Below, one piece after another: positions 34,059 to 43,030 of a stretch of 64,000 bases of DNA. The DNA comes from Duncaniella dubosii (GTDB lineage Bacteria; Bacteroidota; Bacteroidia; Bacteroidales; Muribaculaceae). Made by a program: the position numbers and the translations under genes. Where the stretch lies: contig NZ_CP039396.1 of NCBI RefSeq assembly GCF_004803915.1, positions 372,001 through 436,000 of the forward strand. Direction: 5' to 3'. The stretch's first letter is position 1; each line of letters opens with the position of its first letter. The notes below the pieces were generated by a model. That model searched no databases, was not told where the DNA came from, and saw only the letters and a list, made by a program, of their open reading frames with translations.

Positions 34059-34082
34059 TCTCACCTCTTTTCAAAGACCAAC

Positions 34083-34199
34083 AGTTCGGTAATTTTTGAG
34101 CAGGCATAGCTGTATCGCACTGATACACAATAGTTTGCATCGATATTGAATTGTTGTATCTTATTGATATTCAATTGAATATGCAAATTTTACCGAACT
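34083..34199. repeat. Short palindromic element with 10-bp terminal inverted repeats
   Basis: AGTTCGGTAA (34083-34092) is exactly complementary to TTACCGAACT (34190-34199). Inside are two further palindromes: TGTATC-N5-GATACA (34111-34127) and the perfect 16-mer ATATTCAATTGAATAT (34167-34182). The element is AT-rich, about 117 bp, and fills the gap between mazG and the next gene. Also AAAGACCA occurs just outside both ends (34074-34081 and 34204-34211), like a target-site duplication. It could be a miniature transposable element or a compound operator. Confidence 0.5.
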
Positions 34200-34216
34200 A
34201 TTGAAAGACCAGACTG

Positions 34217-34993
34217 ATGAACTATAACGAACTCAACGCTCACCCGCGCGACCCCTATCTTGATTTCGATGCCGAGAGCCATACATACACCCTCGGCAAC
34301 CGCACACTCGTCTCGGTGACCAACATTGTCGAAGACTGCTTCCCGAAATTCGATGCCGACTACTGGGCGCTACGCAAAGCTCCGGCCATGGGACTCACCC
34401 CTGAAGAACTAAAAGCGAAATGGGAGGACAACGCGCGCCGCTCACGGACACTTGGCACTGAAATGCACGAGAAAATCGAACGATATTATCTCGGTGATGA
34501 TGCCGGAGATGACGGAGATGCCTATACCCTGTTCCGTCACTTCGCAGCAGCCGAACGCCTCTACCCCTATCGCAGCGAATGGCGCATATATATGGAAGAA
34601 TATGGAGTCGCCGGTACTCTCGACTTTCTTGAACGCCGTCCTGACGGGACTTTCAATATCTATGACTGGAAACGGTCTAAGAAACTCATCGCAGCCGATG
34701 GCTCTGTCGAACAGACCAACCGTTACGGAAAGCGAGGCTTCTATCCCGTCAATCATCTCCACGACTGTTCATTCCACCACTATGCCCTACAGTTGAGCAT
34801 CTACCGCTACATCCTTGAACACTGTTACGGAATACAGGTCAGCCATCTGAAACTCGGAGTATTCCATCCTGACTATTCGATGGCCTACATTGTCCCAGTC
34901 CCTTATCTTGCCAATGAAGCGGAAGCCGTCTTGCGCAACCATGCGGCCATTATGGCAAGAATCCCTGAATTGAGCGCCGCGACAGAGTATTAA
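34217..34993 (+). CDS. PD-(D/E)XK nuclease superfamily protein (Cas4/RecB-like)
   Basis: The 258-residue protein has the order of motifs seen in RecB/Cas4-type nucleases: GTEMHEKIERY (about 77-87) supplying an early His/Glu, AGTLDFLE with Asp, FNIYDWKRSKK as the (D/E)XK strand, and HHYALQLSIYRYILE as the QxxxY helix. I do not see the cysteines of an iron-sulphur cluster, so it is unlike true Cas4. The substrate may be a DNA end or flap. No CRISPR or recBCD-like genes are near. It follows the palindromic element by 18 bases. Confidence 0.75.
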   Translation: MNYNELNAHPRDPYLDFDAESHTYTLGNRTLVSVTNIVEDCFPKFDADYWALRKAPAMGLTPEELKAKWEDNARRSRTLGTEMHEKIERYYLGDDAGDDGDAYTLFRHFAAAERLYPYRSEWRIYMEEYGVAGTLDFLERRPDGTFNIYDWKRSKKLIAADGSVEQTNRYGKRGFYPVNHLHDCSFHHYALQLSIYRYILEHCYGIQVSHLKLGVFHPDYSMAYIVPVPYLANEAEAVLRNHAAIMARIPELSAATEY

Positions 34994-35095
34994 ATTTAGT
35001 TAAAACAATTTTAATTGCGTAACTTTTAATAATATGCTTACGTCTAATATACCATAATAACTATTAAACCATTCATTTTTTATCCATTCATCATT

Positions 35096-37936
35096 ATGAA
35101 AGCTACATCCAGACTGATGTCGGTGCTCGTGCTCCTTGCGTGTGTGCTCTTCCCCGGCATAGTCAGAGCTCAGGGTCAGAACCCAATGCTCCAACCGCTT
35201 CCCGTTGACACAGCAGTGCGCATCGGCAAACTGCCAAACGGCCTGACCTATTATATCCGCCACAACGAATACCCCAAGGGACAGGCTGATTTCTACATCG
35301 CACAGAATGTAGGTTCGATTCTCGAAGAGGACAACCAGCGCGGTCTCGCACACTTCCTCGAACACATGTGTTTCAACGGCACCACCAATTTCCCCGACAA
35401 CCAGCTTCGCGAATGGCTCGAATCGATCGGCGTGAAATTCGGTGCGAACCTAAACGCCTATACCGGTGTCGATGAAACCGTCTATAACATCAACAACGTC
35501 CCCGTCGCACGCGAAAGTGTACAGGACTCTTGTCTCCTCATTCTCCACGACTGGGCCAATGACCTGACTCTCGATCCGAAAGAAATCGACAAGGAGCGTG
35601 GTGTCATCCATGAAGAATGGCGTCGTTCGATGCAGGGACAGATGCGTATCATCGAAAAACTCCTCCCGATTGTCTATCCCACATCTAAATATGGACATCG
35701 TCTTCCTATCGGAACAATGGAGGTTGTCGATAATTTCGCTCCGCAGGCTCTCCGCGACTACTATGAAAAATGGTATCGTCCCGACCAGCAGGCAGTTGTT
35801 GTCGTAGGCGACATCGATGTTGACCGCATCGAAGGTAAAATAAAAGAAATGTTCTCGTCAATCGAGATGCCTGAAAATGCGGCAGAACGTAAATACGAAC
35901 CTGTCCCCGACCATAAGGGCACTATTTATGCCATCGGAAGCGACCCCGAGCAGAAGACTCTCATTGGCCAGCTCATGTTCATTTCCGATCCTCTCCCCAA
36001 AGAGATGAAAAACACCCCCATGTACTATGCGCAAAGCTACATCGAGGGCATGATTGGCGCTATGATCAACAACCGCCTCTCTGAAATCTCATCCAAGCCT
36101 GACGCTCCATTTGCCGGGGCCGGTGTCAATTTCGGAGGCTTCTTCCTCTCGTCGAAAGTAAAGGATGCTCTTACCGCCTCAGCTGTCGCCAAGGGCAACG
36201 ATATCATCGAACCTCTGAAGGCCGTCTACCGCGAGGTGCTCCGCGCACAGCGCGGAGGTTTCACTCAGAGTGAATACGAACGCGCACGCAACGAATACAT
36301 CTCATCAATCGAACGTGTCTACAACAACCGCAACACCCGTGAAAACAGCACATTTGTAAGCGAATATGTCGGCAACTTCAAGGATGGCGATCCTATTCCC
36401 GGAATCGAGGCTGAATGGCCACTGATCCAGCAGATAGCAATGAGCATCCCCGTACAGGTCATCAACCAGACAATGTCACAGGCCATCACGCCCGACAACC
36501 GCGTTCTCATGGTGCTGTGTCCTGAAGCCGAAGGAATGACCAATCCGACCGAACAGCAGCTGGCTGACGCACTTGCTTCGGTAGATGCGGAAACTATCGA
36601 AGCATTTGTCGACGAAGTGAAATCCGAACCTCTCATACCCTCCGACCCGGTAGCCGGTACTGTTACCTCAACCGTGAATAATGAAAAGTGGGGAACTACC
36701 GAATGGACTCTTTCAAACGGTGCTAAAGTCATCATCAAATCAACCAAATTCAAGGAAGACGAAATTCTTTTCACAGCCTATGCCAACGGTGGATATGCCG
36801 ACTATTCAGCTGACTACGACAACTCGCTCATGTTCCTTCCTGTTGCAATGCAAGCTTATGGCCTCGGTTCCTACACCAACACCGATCTCAGCAAATATAC
36901 TGCCGGAAAGCAGGCTTCGCTCTATATAAGCTTCAGCAACTACAGCCGTTCAATGGGCGGTTCGGCAACACCAAAGGACCTCCCCACTCTTATGGAAATG
37001 GTCTACATGGGCTTCAAGGACATAGAATTTACAGAAGATGAATTCGCAGCTCTCCAGAAAGCCTACAGCGGTATCCTCGCAAATCAGGAAAAGAGCCCTG
37101 AATATATTTTCCAGAAATCACTGCTCTCTACCCTCTATGACTCTCCGCGCAATCAGGCCATCAATTCATCCATCATTGAGAAAGCATCGCGCAATCAGAT
37201 TCTTGAAGTTGCTCACGCGATGACTGCCAACGCTGCTGACTGGACATTCATTTTTGTCGGCAATGTCGATCCGGCAACACTCCGTCCGATGGTTGAAAAA
37301 TATATCGCCTCGCTCCCCGGCGACGAAAAGACAGCTGTAAAGGAAGTGAAATCCTACAATCCCGCATTCTTCATGAAGGGCGGCGACAAGACTGATACAT
37401 TCTCGACTCCGATGTCGACACCTCAGACCCACGTTGCGATCATCGAAAAAGGCGATATGGAATTCACTCCAAAAAATTCGCTGCTCGCCTCTATCGCAGG
37501 TCAGATTCTGACAAACCGTCTTATAAAGACAGTCCGTGAGGATATGGGCGCCGTCTACTCTATCAGCGCAAGCGGACAGCTCGACCGTACAGGACTCTCA
37601 CCGGCCTCCCTCATGACATCATTCCCGATGAAGCCTGAAATGAAAGACGAAGTCCTCCCCTTCATCAAAGGCGAATTCAAAGCCATGGAGACCAACGTGA
37701 CCCCCGATGAACTAAATCCGATCAAGGAATATATGGTAAAAGTGTTCACCGAAAACAGAGAGAAGAACCCTGCATGGCGTTCTGCAATCCTCGGCACACT
37801 GGCCAATGGCGTTGACACGTTCAACGGAAATGTCGACACAGTAAACTCTATCACGGTTCAGGATGTGATGGACTTCATGAAAGCCCTTAATGCCCAGAAC
37901 AATTACCGCGTCGTTATCCTTGCCCCCGAAAAATAA
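35096..37936 (+). CDS. M16-family zinc metallopeptidase, exported
   Basis: The 946-residue protein has a signal peptide (about 1-25, ending VRAQ) and four M16 domains. The first holds the inverted zinc motif HFLEH (in RGLAHFLEHMCFNGT) and the downstream Glu of GVDETVYN; the others are non-catalytic, as in pitrilysin-type single-chain enzymes. It degrades peptides in the periplasm or at the surface. It closely resembles the many insulinase-like proteins of Bacteroidales. Single gene, with a good terminator behind it. Confidence 0.93.
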   Translation: MKATSRLMSVLVLLACVLFPGIVRAQGQNPMLQPLPVDTAVRIGKLPNGLTYYIRHNEYPKGQADFYIAQNVGSILEEDNQRGLAHFLEHMCFNGTTNFPDNQLREWLESIGVKFGANLNAYTGVDETVYNINNVPVARESVQDSCLLILHDWANDLTLDPKEIDKERGVIHEEWRRSMQGQMRIIEKLLPIVYPTSKYGHRLPIGTMEVVDNFAPQALRDYYEKWYRPDQQAVVVVGDIDVDRIEGKIKEMFSSIEMPENAAERKYEPVPDHKGTIYAIGSDPEQKTLIGQLMFISDPLPKEMKNTPMYYAQSYIEGMIGAMINNRLSEISSKPDAPFAGAGVNFGGFFLSSKVKDALTASAVAKGNDIIEPLKAVYREVLRAQRGGFTQSEYERARNEYISSIERVYNNRNTRENSTFVSEYVGNFKDGDPIPGIEAEWPLIQQIAMSIPVQVINQTMSQAITPDNRVLMVLCPEAEGMTNPTEQQLADALASVDAETIEAFVDEVKSEPLIPSDPVAGTVTSTVNNEKWGTTEWTLSNGAKVIIKSTKFKEDEILFTAYANGGYADYSADYDNSLMFLPVAMQAYGLGSYTNTDLSKYTAGKQASLYISFSNYSRSMGGSATPKDLPTLMEMVYMGFKDIEFTEDEFAALQKAYSGILANQEKSPEYIFQKSLLSTLYDSPRNQAINSSIIEKASRNQILEVAHAMTANAADWTFIFVGNVDPATLRPMVEKYIASLPGDEKTAVKEVKSYNPAFFMKGGDKTDTFSTPMSTPQTHVAIIEKGDMEFTPKNSLLASIAGQILTNRLIKTVREDMGAVYSISASGQLDRTGLSPASLMTSFPMKPEMKDEVLPFIKGEFKAMETNVTPDELNPIKEYMVKVFTENREKNPAWRSAILGTLANGVDTFNGNVDTVNSITVQDVMDFMKALNAQNNYRVVILAPEK

Positions 37937-37962
37937 ACGCAAATAACCGACTTCACCAATCA

Positions 37963-38000
37963 CGGAGCATGACACCTCATACGTCATGCTCCGTTTTTTG
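37963..38000 (+). terminator. Terminator of the M16 peptidase gene
   Basis: CGGAGCATGAC (37963-37973) pairs with GTCATGCTCCG (37983-37993), followed by six T, G, and seven more T. Confidence 0.9.
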
Positions 38001-38075
38001 TTTTTTTAGCTAAAAATATACTTCGGTCCAAGCATTTTGCTTTTCAATATTTAGGCTTTTTTAGTTTGAAAATAT

Positions 38076-38083
38076 TAACTTTG
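38076..38083 (+). promoter_or_regulatory. -7 element of malQ promoter
   Basis: TAACTTTG at 38076-38083 lies 37 bases before ATG 38120; the -33 side is not clear. It favours 38120 over the in-frame ATG 38066, which would lie upstream of the promoter. Confidence 0.5.
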
Positions 38084-38119
38084 CCTCTTATTAGGAAATA
38101 TCATTATTATATCATACTT

Positions 38120-40798
38120 ATGAAACTTACCTTTAATGTCAATTACCGTACCGAATGGGGCGAATCTCTGTTCCTGACCGGCTCGGCCGAAGCTCTTGGA
38201 GGCAGTGATCTGTCAAAAGCCGTCCCCATGACACTCTCCGGGACTGAGACATGGAAAGCCGAGGTGGAGATTCCTGATTCAGTAGAGGAATTCTCTTATG
38301 GCTACATTGTCCGCCACGACAACGGCTACGTCCGCCATGAATGGGGCAAACCGCGCCGCTTCACACACGCACCTGAAGCTCATTCATTCAGAATCTTTGA
38401 CCGTTGGCAGGACCAGCCGATGGATAAACCCTACTACAGCAGCGCATTCACCGACTGTATCTGCCACCGTGGACAACGCGACGAACCCGTTGTCCCTTCA
38501 TCGGGAATGCTTACTCTTTCGGTTGACGCACCGATGATTGCTCCTGACGAAGCTGTAGCTGTAAGTGGCGAGGCCAAGGCTTTCGGAGAATGGGATACAG
38601 AGAAAGTTCTCCGCATGAGCGATGCAGCCTATCCGACTTGGACTGTCAACATACCGGCTGCCGGATTAGAACCGGGAAGCGATTATAAATTCCTGATAAT
38701 AAAGAAATCGACTGGAGAAATCGTCGCTTGGGAAGGCCGTGACAACCGTCACATCGACATTAAACTCACCCGTTCTAACGAATCGGTTATAAGCGCCGGC
38801 GAACGCTTCGTCAATCCTCTTGCTCCATGGCGCGGCGCAGGTGTCGCGATTCCTGTGTTCTCGCTCCGCAGCGAAGAAGATTTCGGTGTCGGCGATTTCA
38901 TGGATTTGAAACTAATGATTGACTGGGCGGCGCAGACCGGTCAGAATTTTGTCCAGCTCCTGCCGATAAACGACACTACAATGACCGGCTCGTGGACCGA
39001 CTCCTATCCCTATAACGCCAATTCGACATTCGCGCTCCATCCGATGTACCTGCGCCTTTCAGCAATGGGACGACTGGACAACGAGGAGCGTCAGCATTAT
39101 TTCGAAGAACTTGGCCGCGAACTCAACCGACTCCCTCAGGTTGACTATGAACGCGTCAACAACGCCAAAAATGAATTTACTCGCGAACTGTTTGCACAAA
39201 ACGGCGAAGCAACCCTCGCCTCCGACGAATTCAAGGCTTTTTTCAATAAGAACGAATCTTGGCTTACACCCTACGCGGCCTTCTGCGTGCTTCGCGACAA
39301 GAACGGCACTCCTGACATGTCGAAGTGGGGCGATTATGCCGTTTATGACGAAGCAAAAGTCAAGGACTTCATCACGCTCCATCAGCTCGACATCAACTAC
39401 GTCTACTATATCCAGTTCTATCTTGACAAGCAGATGCGTGAGGTACGTGACTATGCACATTCACACGGAGTAGCCATCAAGGGAGACATTCCTATCGGGA
39501 TTTCGCGCACCAGCGCCGACGCATGGATTTCGCCACGCCTTTTCAATCTCGACTGTCAGGCCGGAGCTCCGCCGGACGATTTCTCGGTGCTCGGACAGAA
39601 CTGGGGATTACCGACCTACAACTGGGACGAAATGGCCAAAGACGGTTTCGCATGGTGGAAAGCCCGTTTCCGTAAAATGGCCGAATACTTTGATGCCTAC
39701 CGTATAGACCACGTGCTCGGATTTTTCCGCATCTGGCAGATTCCGATGGATGCCGTACACGGACTGCTCGGAGTATTTAACCGCGCCCTGCCCTATTCGC
39801 CTGACGAACTTCGCAACAGTTACGACTTCTGGATTGATGTCGACCGGCAGACACGCCCATATATCATGGACTATATGCTCAACGCCTTCTTCGGCGACTA
39901 TACCGATGAATGCCGTGACCGCTTCCTCATCGACGAAGGCTATGGTCGATACCGTCTGCGCGACGAATTCAACACCCAGCGAAAAGTCGCCGATTACTTT
40001 GCCGGACTGGAAAAAGACGACAAGAACAACCGCATCTGCAACGCTCTTCTCGGCCTGATCGACGAAGTGCTCTTCGTGGAAGACCCATACGAAAAAGGCA
40101 AATACCATCCCCGCATCTCGGCTCAGTTCACCTTCGCATATCAGGCTCTCAACGATTATGAGAAATGGTGCTACAACCGCATGTATAACGACTTTTTCTA
40201 CCGTCGCAACAACGACTTCTGGTATGGCAAGGCCATGTGGAAACTACCACCGCTCACCGATGCGACCGACATGCTCGTCTGTGCCGAGGACCTTGGTATG
40301 ATTCCTGCATGTGTCCCTGCGGTGATGAACAATCTTCAGATTCTCGTCCTTGAAATCCAGCGCATGCCTAAAGATCCCAATTCCACATTCGGCAACACAT
40401 GGAGTTATCCTTACCGTTCGGTATGTACGACCTCCACACACGACATGGACGGTATCCGCCGCTGGTGGGAAAGTGACCGCGATGCAACCCAGCGCTATTA
40501 CAACGAAGTTCTCGGCGAACCCGGCCCTGCACCCCAATATGCCGAACCGTGGATTTGCGAGCGTATCATCCGCATGCACCTGCAGTCGCCTTCAATGCTC
40601 TGCATTCTCCCGCTTCAGGACTGGCTGTCAATCGACGGAGTGCTGCGCCGTCAGGATCCACGCGAGGAACTCATCAACATTCCGGCAAATCCGCGTCACT
40701 ACTGGCGCTACCGCATGCACCTGACCCTCGAAGACCTCAACGGACAAAAAGAATTCAACAACCGTCTCCGTGACGAAATCACCAACTCCGGCCGATGA
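38120..40798 (+). CDS. malQ: 4-alpha-glucanotransferase (amylomaltase, GH77) with two starch-binding modules
   Basis: From ATG 38120 the protein has 892 residues. Two CBM20-type domains come first (LTFNVNYRTEWGESLFLTGSAEALGG at about 2-27; MLTLSVDAPMIAPDEAVAVSGEAKAFGEW at about 130-160, each abbreviated here by position). The GH77 catalytic part starts at about 255 (WRGAGVAIPVFSLRSEEDFGVGDF). Active-site pieces are visible: YRIDHVLGFFRIW (nucleophile Asp), CAEDLGMIP (acid/base Glu) and STHDMDGIRRWW. It transfers maltodextrin chains in cytosolic glycogen and maltose metabolism. The double CBM20 form is the usual one in Bacteroidales and plants (DPE2). Confidence 0.95.
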   Translation: MKLTFNVNYRTEWGESLFLTGSAEALGGSDLSKAVPMTLSGTETWKAEVEIPDSVEEFSYGYIVRHDNGYVRHEWGKPRRFTHAPEAHSFRIFDRWQDQPMDKPYYSSAFTDCICHRGQRDEPVVPSSGMLTLSVDAPMIAPDEAVAVSGEAKAFGEWDTEKVLRMSDAAYPTWTVNIPAAGLEPGSDYKFLIIKKSTGEIVAWEGRDNRHIDIKLTRSNESVISAGERFVNPLAPWRGAGVAIPVFSLRSEEDFGVGDFMDLKLMIDWAAQTGQNFVQLLPINDTTMTGSWTDSYPYNANSTFALHPMYLRLSAMGRLDNEERQHYFEELGRELNRLPQVDYERVNNAKNEFTRELFAQNGEATLASDEFKAFFNKNESWLTPYAAFCVLRDKNGTPDMSKWGDYAVYDEAKVKDFITLHQLDINYVYYIQFYLDKQMREVRDYAHSHGVAIKGDIPIGISRTSADAWISPRLFNLDCQAGAPPDDFSVLGQNWGLPTYNWDEMAKDGFAWWKARFRKMAEYFDAYRIDHVLGFFRIWQIPMDAVHGLLGVFNRALPYSPDELRNSYDFWIDVDRQTRPYIMDYMLNAFFGDYTDECRDRFLIDEGYGRYRLRDEFNTQRKVADYFAGLEKDDKNNRICNALLGLIDEVLFVEDPYEKGKYHPRISAQFTFAYQALNDYEKWCYNRMYNDFFYRRNNDFWYGKAMWKLPPLTDATDMLVCAEDLGMIPACVPAVMNNLQILVLEIQRMPKDPNSTFGNTWSYPYRSVCTTSTHDMDGIRRWWESDRDATQRYYNEVLGEPGPAPQYAEPWICERIIRMHLQSPSMLCILPLQDWLSIDGVLRRQDPREELINIPANPRHYWRYRMHLTLEDLNGQKEFNNRLRDEITNSGR

Positions 40799-40835
40799 AT
40801 AGAATAATAAAAAACATCATCGCGTGACAATATGA

Positions 40836-40874
40836 TTTAAAGGCGTGAACCAGCAGCGGTTTCACGCCTTTAAA
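40836..40874. terminator. Bidirectional terminator between malQ and the TIGR02757 gene
   Basis: TTTAAAGGCGTGAA (40836-40849) pairs perfectly with TTCACGCCTTTAAA (40861-40874). It lies between two convergent genes. The T-rich tails are modest on both strands. Confidence 0.7.
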
Positions 40875-40968
40875 CTTATTTAACGTATAATCGCTTGCTT
40901 CTGAGTATTCAGGATATGACTGATAAGCGGAATATAAATCTGTAATTTTTTATCAAGTGAGAAAACAA

Positions 40969-41735
40969 TTACAGCTTCATGCCGATTCCGAAAAGGGCGA
41001 AGTCGTAAATTGTCGGGTCGGCGGGGTGAAACGGCGGAGATGGGCGGTTACCTCATCGACCGAACGGCGGTCGTTGGCCTTGCGGGTGAGCAGTCCGAGC
41101 TCACGCGAAATGTCGCCGACATGGACATCAAGAGGTATATAGAGCTGGGAAGGGTTGATTACGTCCCATACCCCCATGTCGACAATACCGTCGTTTCTGA
41201 CAAGCCAGCGCAAAGCCATATTCACACGTTTGAGGGCTGTTGTCGATAGATTCTGTGGCAGACATCGGGATGCAAACTCATTGTTTGCCGGATCGGTCCC
41301 CTCCAGAACACGGTTTATACCCTCGACCAGTCTCCACGCCGGAGCTTCTGATGCAGCAATCCCCTCGCTCCGTCCAAATTCCTGAAGCGAACCGTGGCGC
41401 AAGTAAATTACACGCAGCCCACGGAGGTAGTGTTTGAGATGCTGCGTGAAAAAAGTGCGGTGGATATTCTGTCCGTCAGGCAAATCCTCATAGCCCTCGT
41501 CCATAACGTAGGCATACGGTTTGTTATCCATGAGCGCGAGCAGACGGTCGCAGTTACGGCATATCATCTTTCGGTTTCCCCATGCGATGCCGGAAGTCAG
41601 CAGAGCGGCTATCTCTATGTCTCGGATATCTTCAAATCGCCGTGGAAACTGAACGGGATCGTCCTCAATGAAAGACGGCGAGTTGATTCTCGCCGCCTCT
41701 GTATCAAGGAGATTTTTTAGATCTATTTCTGTCAT
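40969..41735 (-). pseudogene. TIGR02757 (DUF2400) protein with a frameshift near the C-terminus
   Basis: The N-terminal 235 residues fit TIGR02757 well (LLTSGIAWGNRKMI, FFTQHLKHYLRGL, WDVINPSQLYIPLDVHVGDISRELGLL). After HLRRF the frame turns into TPPTRQFTTSPFSESA and stops at 40977. One additional base in the AAA run at 41029-41031 (+ strand) restores the family ending HPADPTIYDFALFGIGMKL with a stop at 40969-40971. The family's function is unknown, though it resembles helix-hairpin-helix DNA glycosylases. The fault is late, so it may be a base-calling error or a recent mutation that loses only the conserved last 19 residues. Confidence 0.8.
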
Positions 41736-41771
41736 AGTCTATGTTTCTTCAGTCTTTTGGATCGATCTGTT

Positions 41772-42893
41772 TCAGAAAATCACATTTGTATCCGTATTCA
41801 CTGCAGCAGTATCGTTGGCTGATGTCGTGGCTGGGATTACGAGAGCCTGCGGCTCGTAGGTAGACATTGCTTTGTCAACATCGTCGATGAGAGCCTGACT
41901 CTGCTTGTCGCGCGACACTATGATGCCCTCAGGATTGATGAGTATGATGCAAGGTATGCCGGTGATACCGTAGAGGTCTGTCGGGACATTCTGGGCATTG
42001 ATGATGCAGGGCCAGTCAAGACCGTGGCTCTTGATGGCTTTAAGGGTGTTGTCAGGTTCATCCCACACGGCTACACCGAGGACATCAAGGCCCATATCTT
42101 TGTATTTTGCATAAAGTTCCTTTATGACCTTTGTCTGACGGATGCACGGACCGCACCAGCTTGCCCAGAAATCGACGAGCGTATAGCGCCCGGGCTTCAC
42201 ATAATCGCTGAGTTTCTCAGTCTTTCCGTTGTAGGTCACCGAAAAGTCCTTGTAGTGTTTGCCTTCGGAAGTTTCTGCACGGGCAAGAAGCGAGTTGCGG
42301 AGAGTCTGCACACGTCCTGACGAAGCGAGATTCGCATCTGCTGCTATCGCAGCGTCAATCTGTGCAAGATCCATTTCATATGCCATCTGGAGGAAATAGT
42401 AGAGACCGAGAGCATTGCCTTTGTTTTCAGAATAGGCCTTTGATGGTATTGCCTCATATTCTGCCTGCAGAGCCTTGGCCTTCGGCATCTGAGTGGAATC
42501 ATTCTGGTCTATGTTCTGGTACTCACCGACAATTTCTTTCATACGTTTGGCATATGTCTCCATTTTGGCGTTTAGCGGAGTGCCGGAAGCAACTCCTTCA
42601 GGAGAAAGCGCCACATTTCCCTCTTCTACAATGAAAATCGGGCCACGCGCACCGTCGACCACCAGACGTCCGATAAAAGGTGACTGAGAGTTGCCTGAAA
42701 ACTTAGCCTGACCGTCAGCAACAATTACTGAATCAACCTTCTGACCGTTGTCCCAGTTGAGAAGATAGGCCATTGTATTGTTTTTCTCAGCCGGCACATT
42801 CGCTGTCACAGAATAGTTTGACTGCGCGTTGATAGTGCAGGCGCTCACTGCAAGCATTCCGGCAGACAGCGCAAAAATAATTTTTTTATCCAT
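41772..42893 (-). CDS. TlpA-like thioredoxin-fold protein with N-terminal DUF4369-like domain
   Basis: From ATG 42893 the protein has 373 residues: a signal with a possible lipobox VSAC (about residue 19) or a conventional cleavage at NAQ, an N-terminal beta domain resembling DUF4369 (YSVTANVPAEKNNTMAYLLNWDNGQKVDSVIV in part), a helical linker, and a thioredoxin domain with WASWCGPC and the cis-Pro segment GITGIPCIILI. Such proteins reduce disulfides in the periplasm of Bacteroidetes and are often linked to redox homeostasis. The last 30 residues are Ala/Thr-rich. Own promoter; followed by no coupled gene. Confidence 0.9.
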   Translation of the reverse strand: MDKKIIFALSAGMLAVSACTINAQSNYSVTANVPAEKNNTMAYLLNWDNGQKVDSVIVADGQAKFSGNSQSPFIGRLVVDGARGPIFIVEEGNVALSPEGVASGTPLNAKMETYAKRMKEIVGEYQNIDQNDSTQMPKAKALQAEYEAIPSKAYSENKGNALGLYYFLQMAYEMDLAQIDAAIAADANLASSGRVQTLRNSLLARAETSEGKHYKDFSVTYNGKTEKLSDYVKPGRYTLVDFWASWCGPCIRQTKVIKELYAKYKDMGLDVLGVAVWDEPDNTLKAIKSHGLDWPCIINAQNVPTDLYGITGIPCIILINPEGIIVSRDKQSQALIDDVDKAMSTYEPQALVIPATTSANDTAAVNTDTNVIF

Positions 42894-42917
42894 AAATAAC
42901 AATGTAGTTTATTGAGA

Positions 42918-42949
42918 CAAAAGTACGTAAAATCCATCAAACAGCCAAA
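42918..42949 (-). promoter_or_regulatory. Promoter of the TlpA-like gene
   Basis: On the minus strand TTTG (42949-42946) and TACTTTTG (42925-42918), spacing 20. It favours the start at 42893. Confidence 0.65.
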
Positions 42950-42961
42950 CCGTCCATACGT

Positions 42962-42995
42962 AATAAAAGCTCCCGACTGATATATGCCGGGAGCT
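42962..42995 (-). terminator. Terminator of the pectin-esterase gene
   Basis: AGCTCCCG (42968-42975) pairs with CGGGAGCT (42988-42995); the minus strand continues TTTTATTA, a fair tail, 36 bases after the stop. Confidence 0.7.
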
Positions 42996-43030
42996 GATAT
43001 AGAGCTGAATGTCTTTATAGTGGACTATCC

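Noticed and set aside
34217..34993. Cas4 of a CRISPR system
   Set aside because: The PD-(D/E)XK motifs fit, but the iron-sulphur cysteines are missing and no cas genes or repeat array are in the window.
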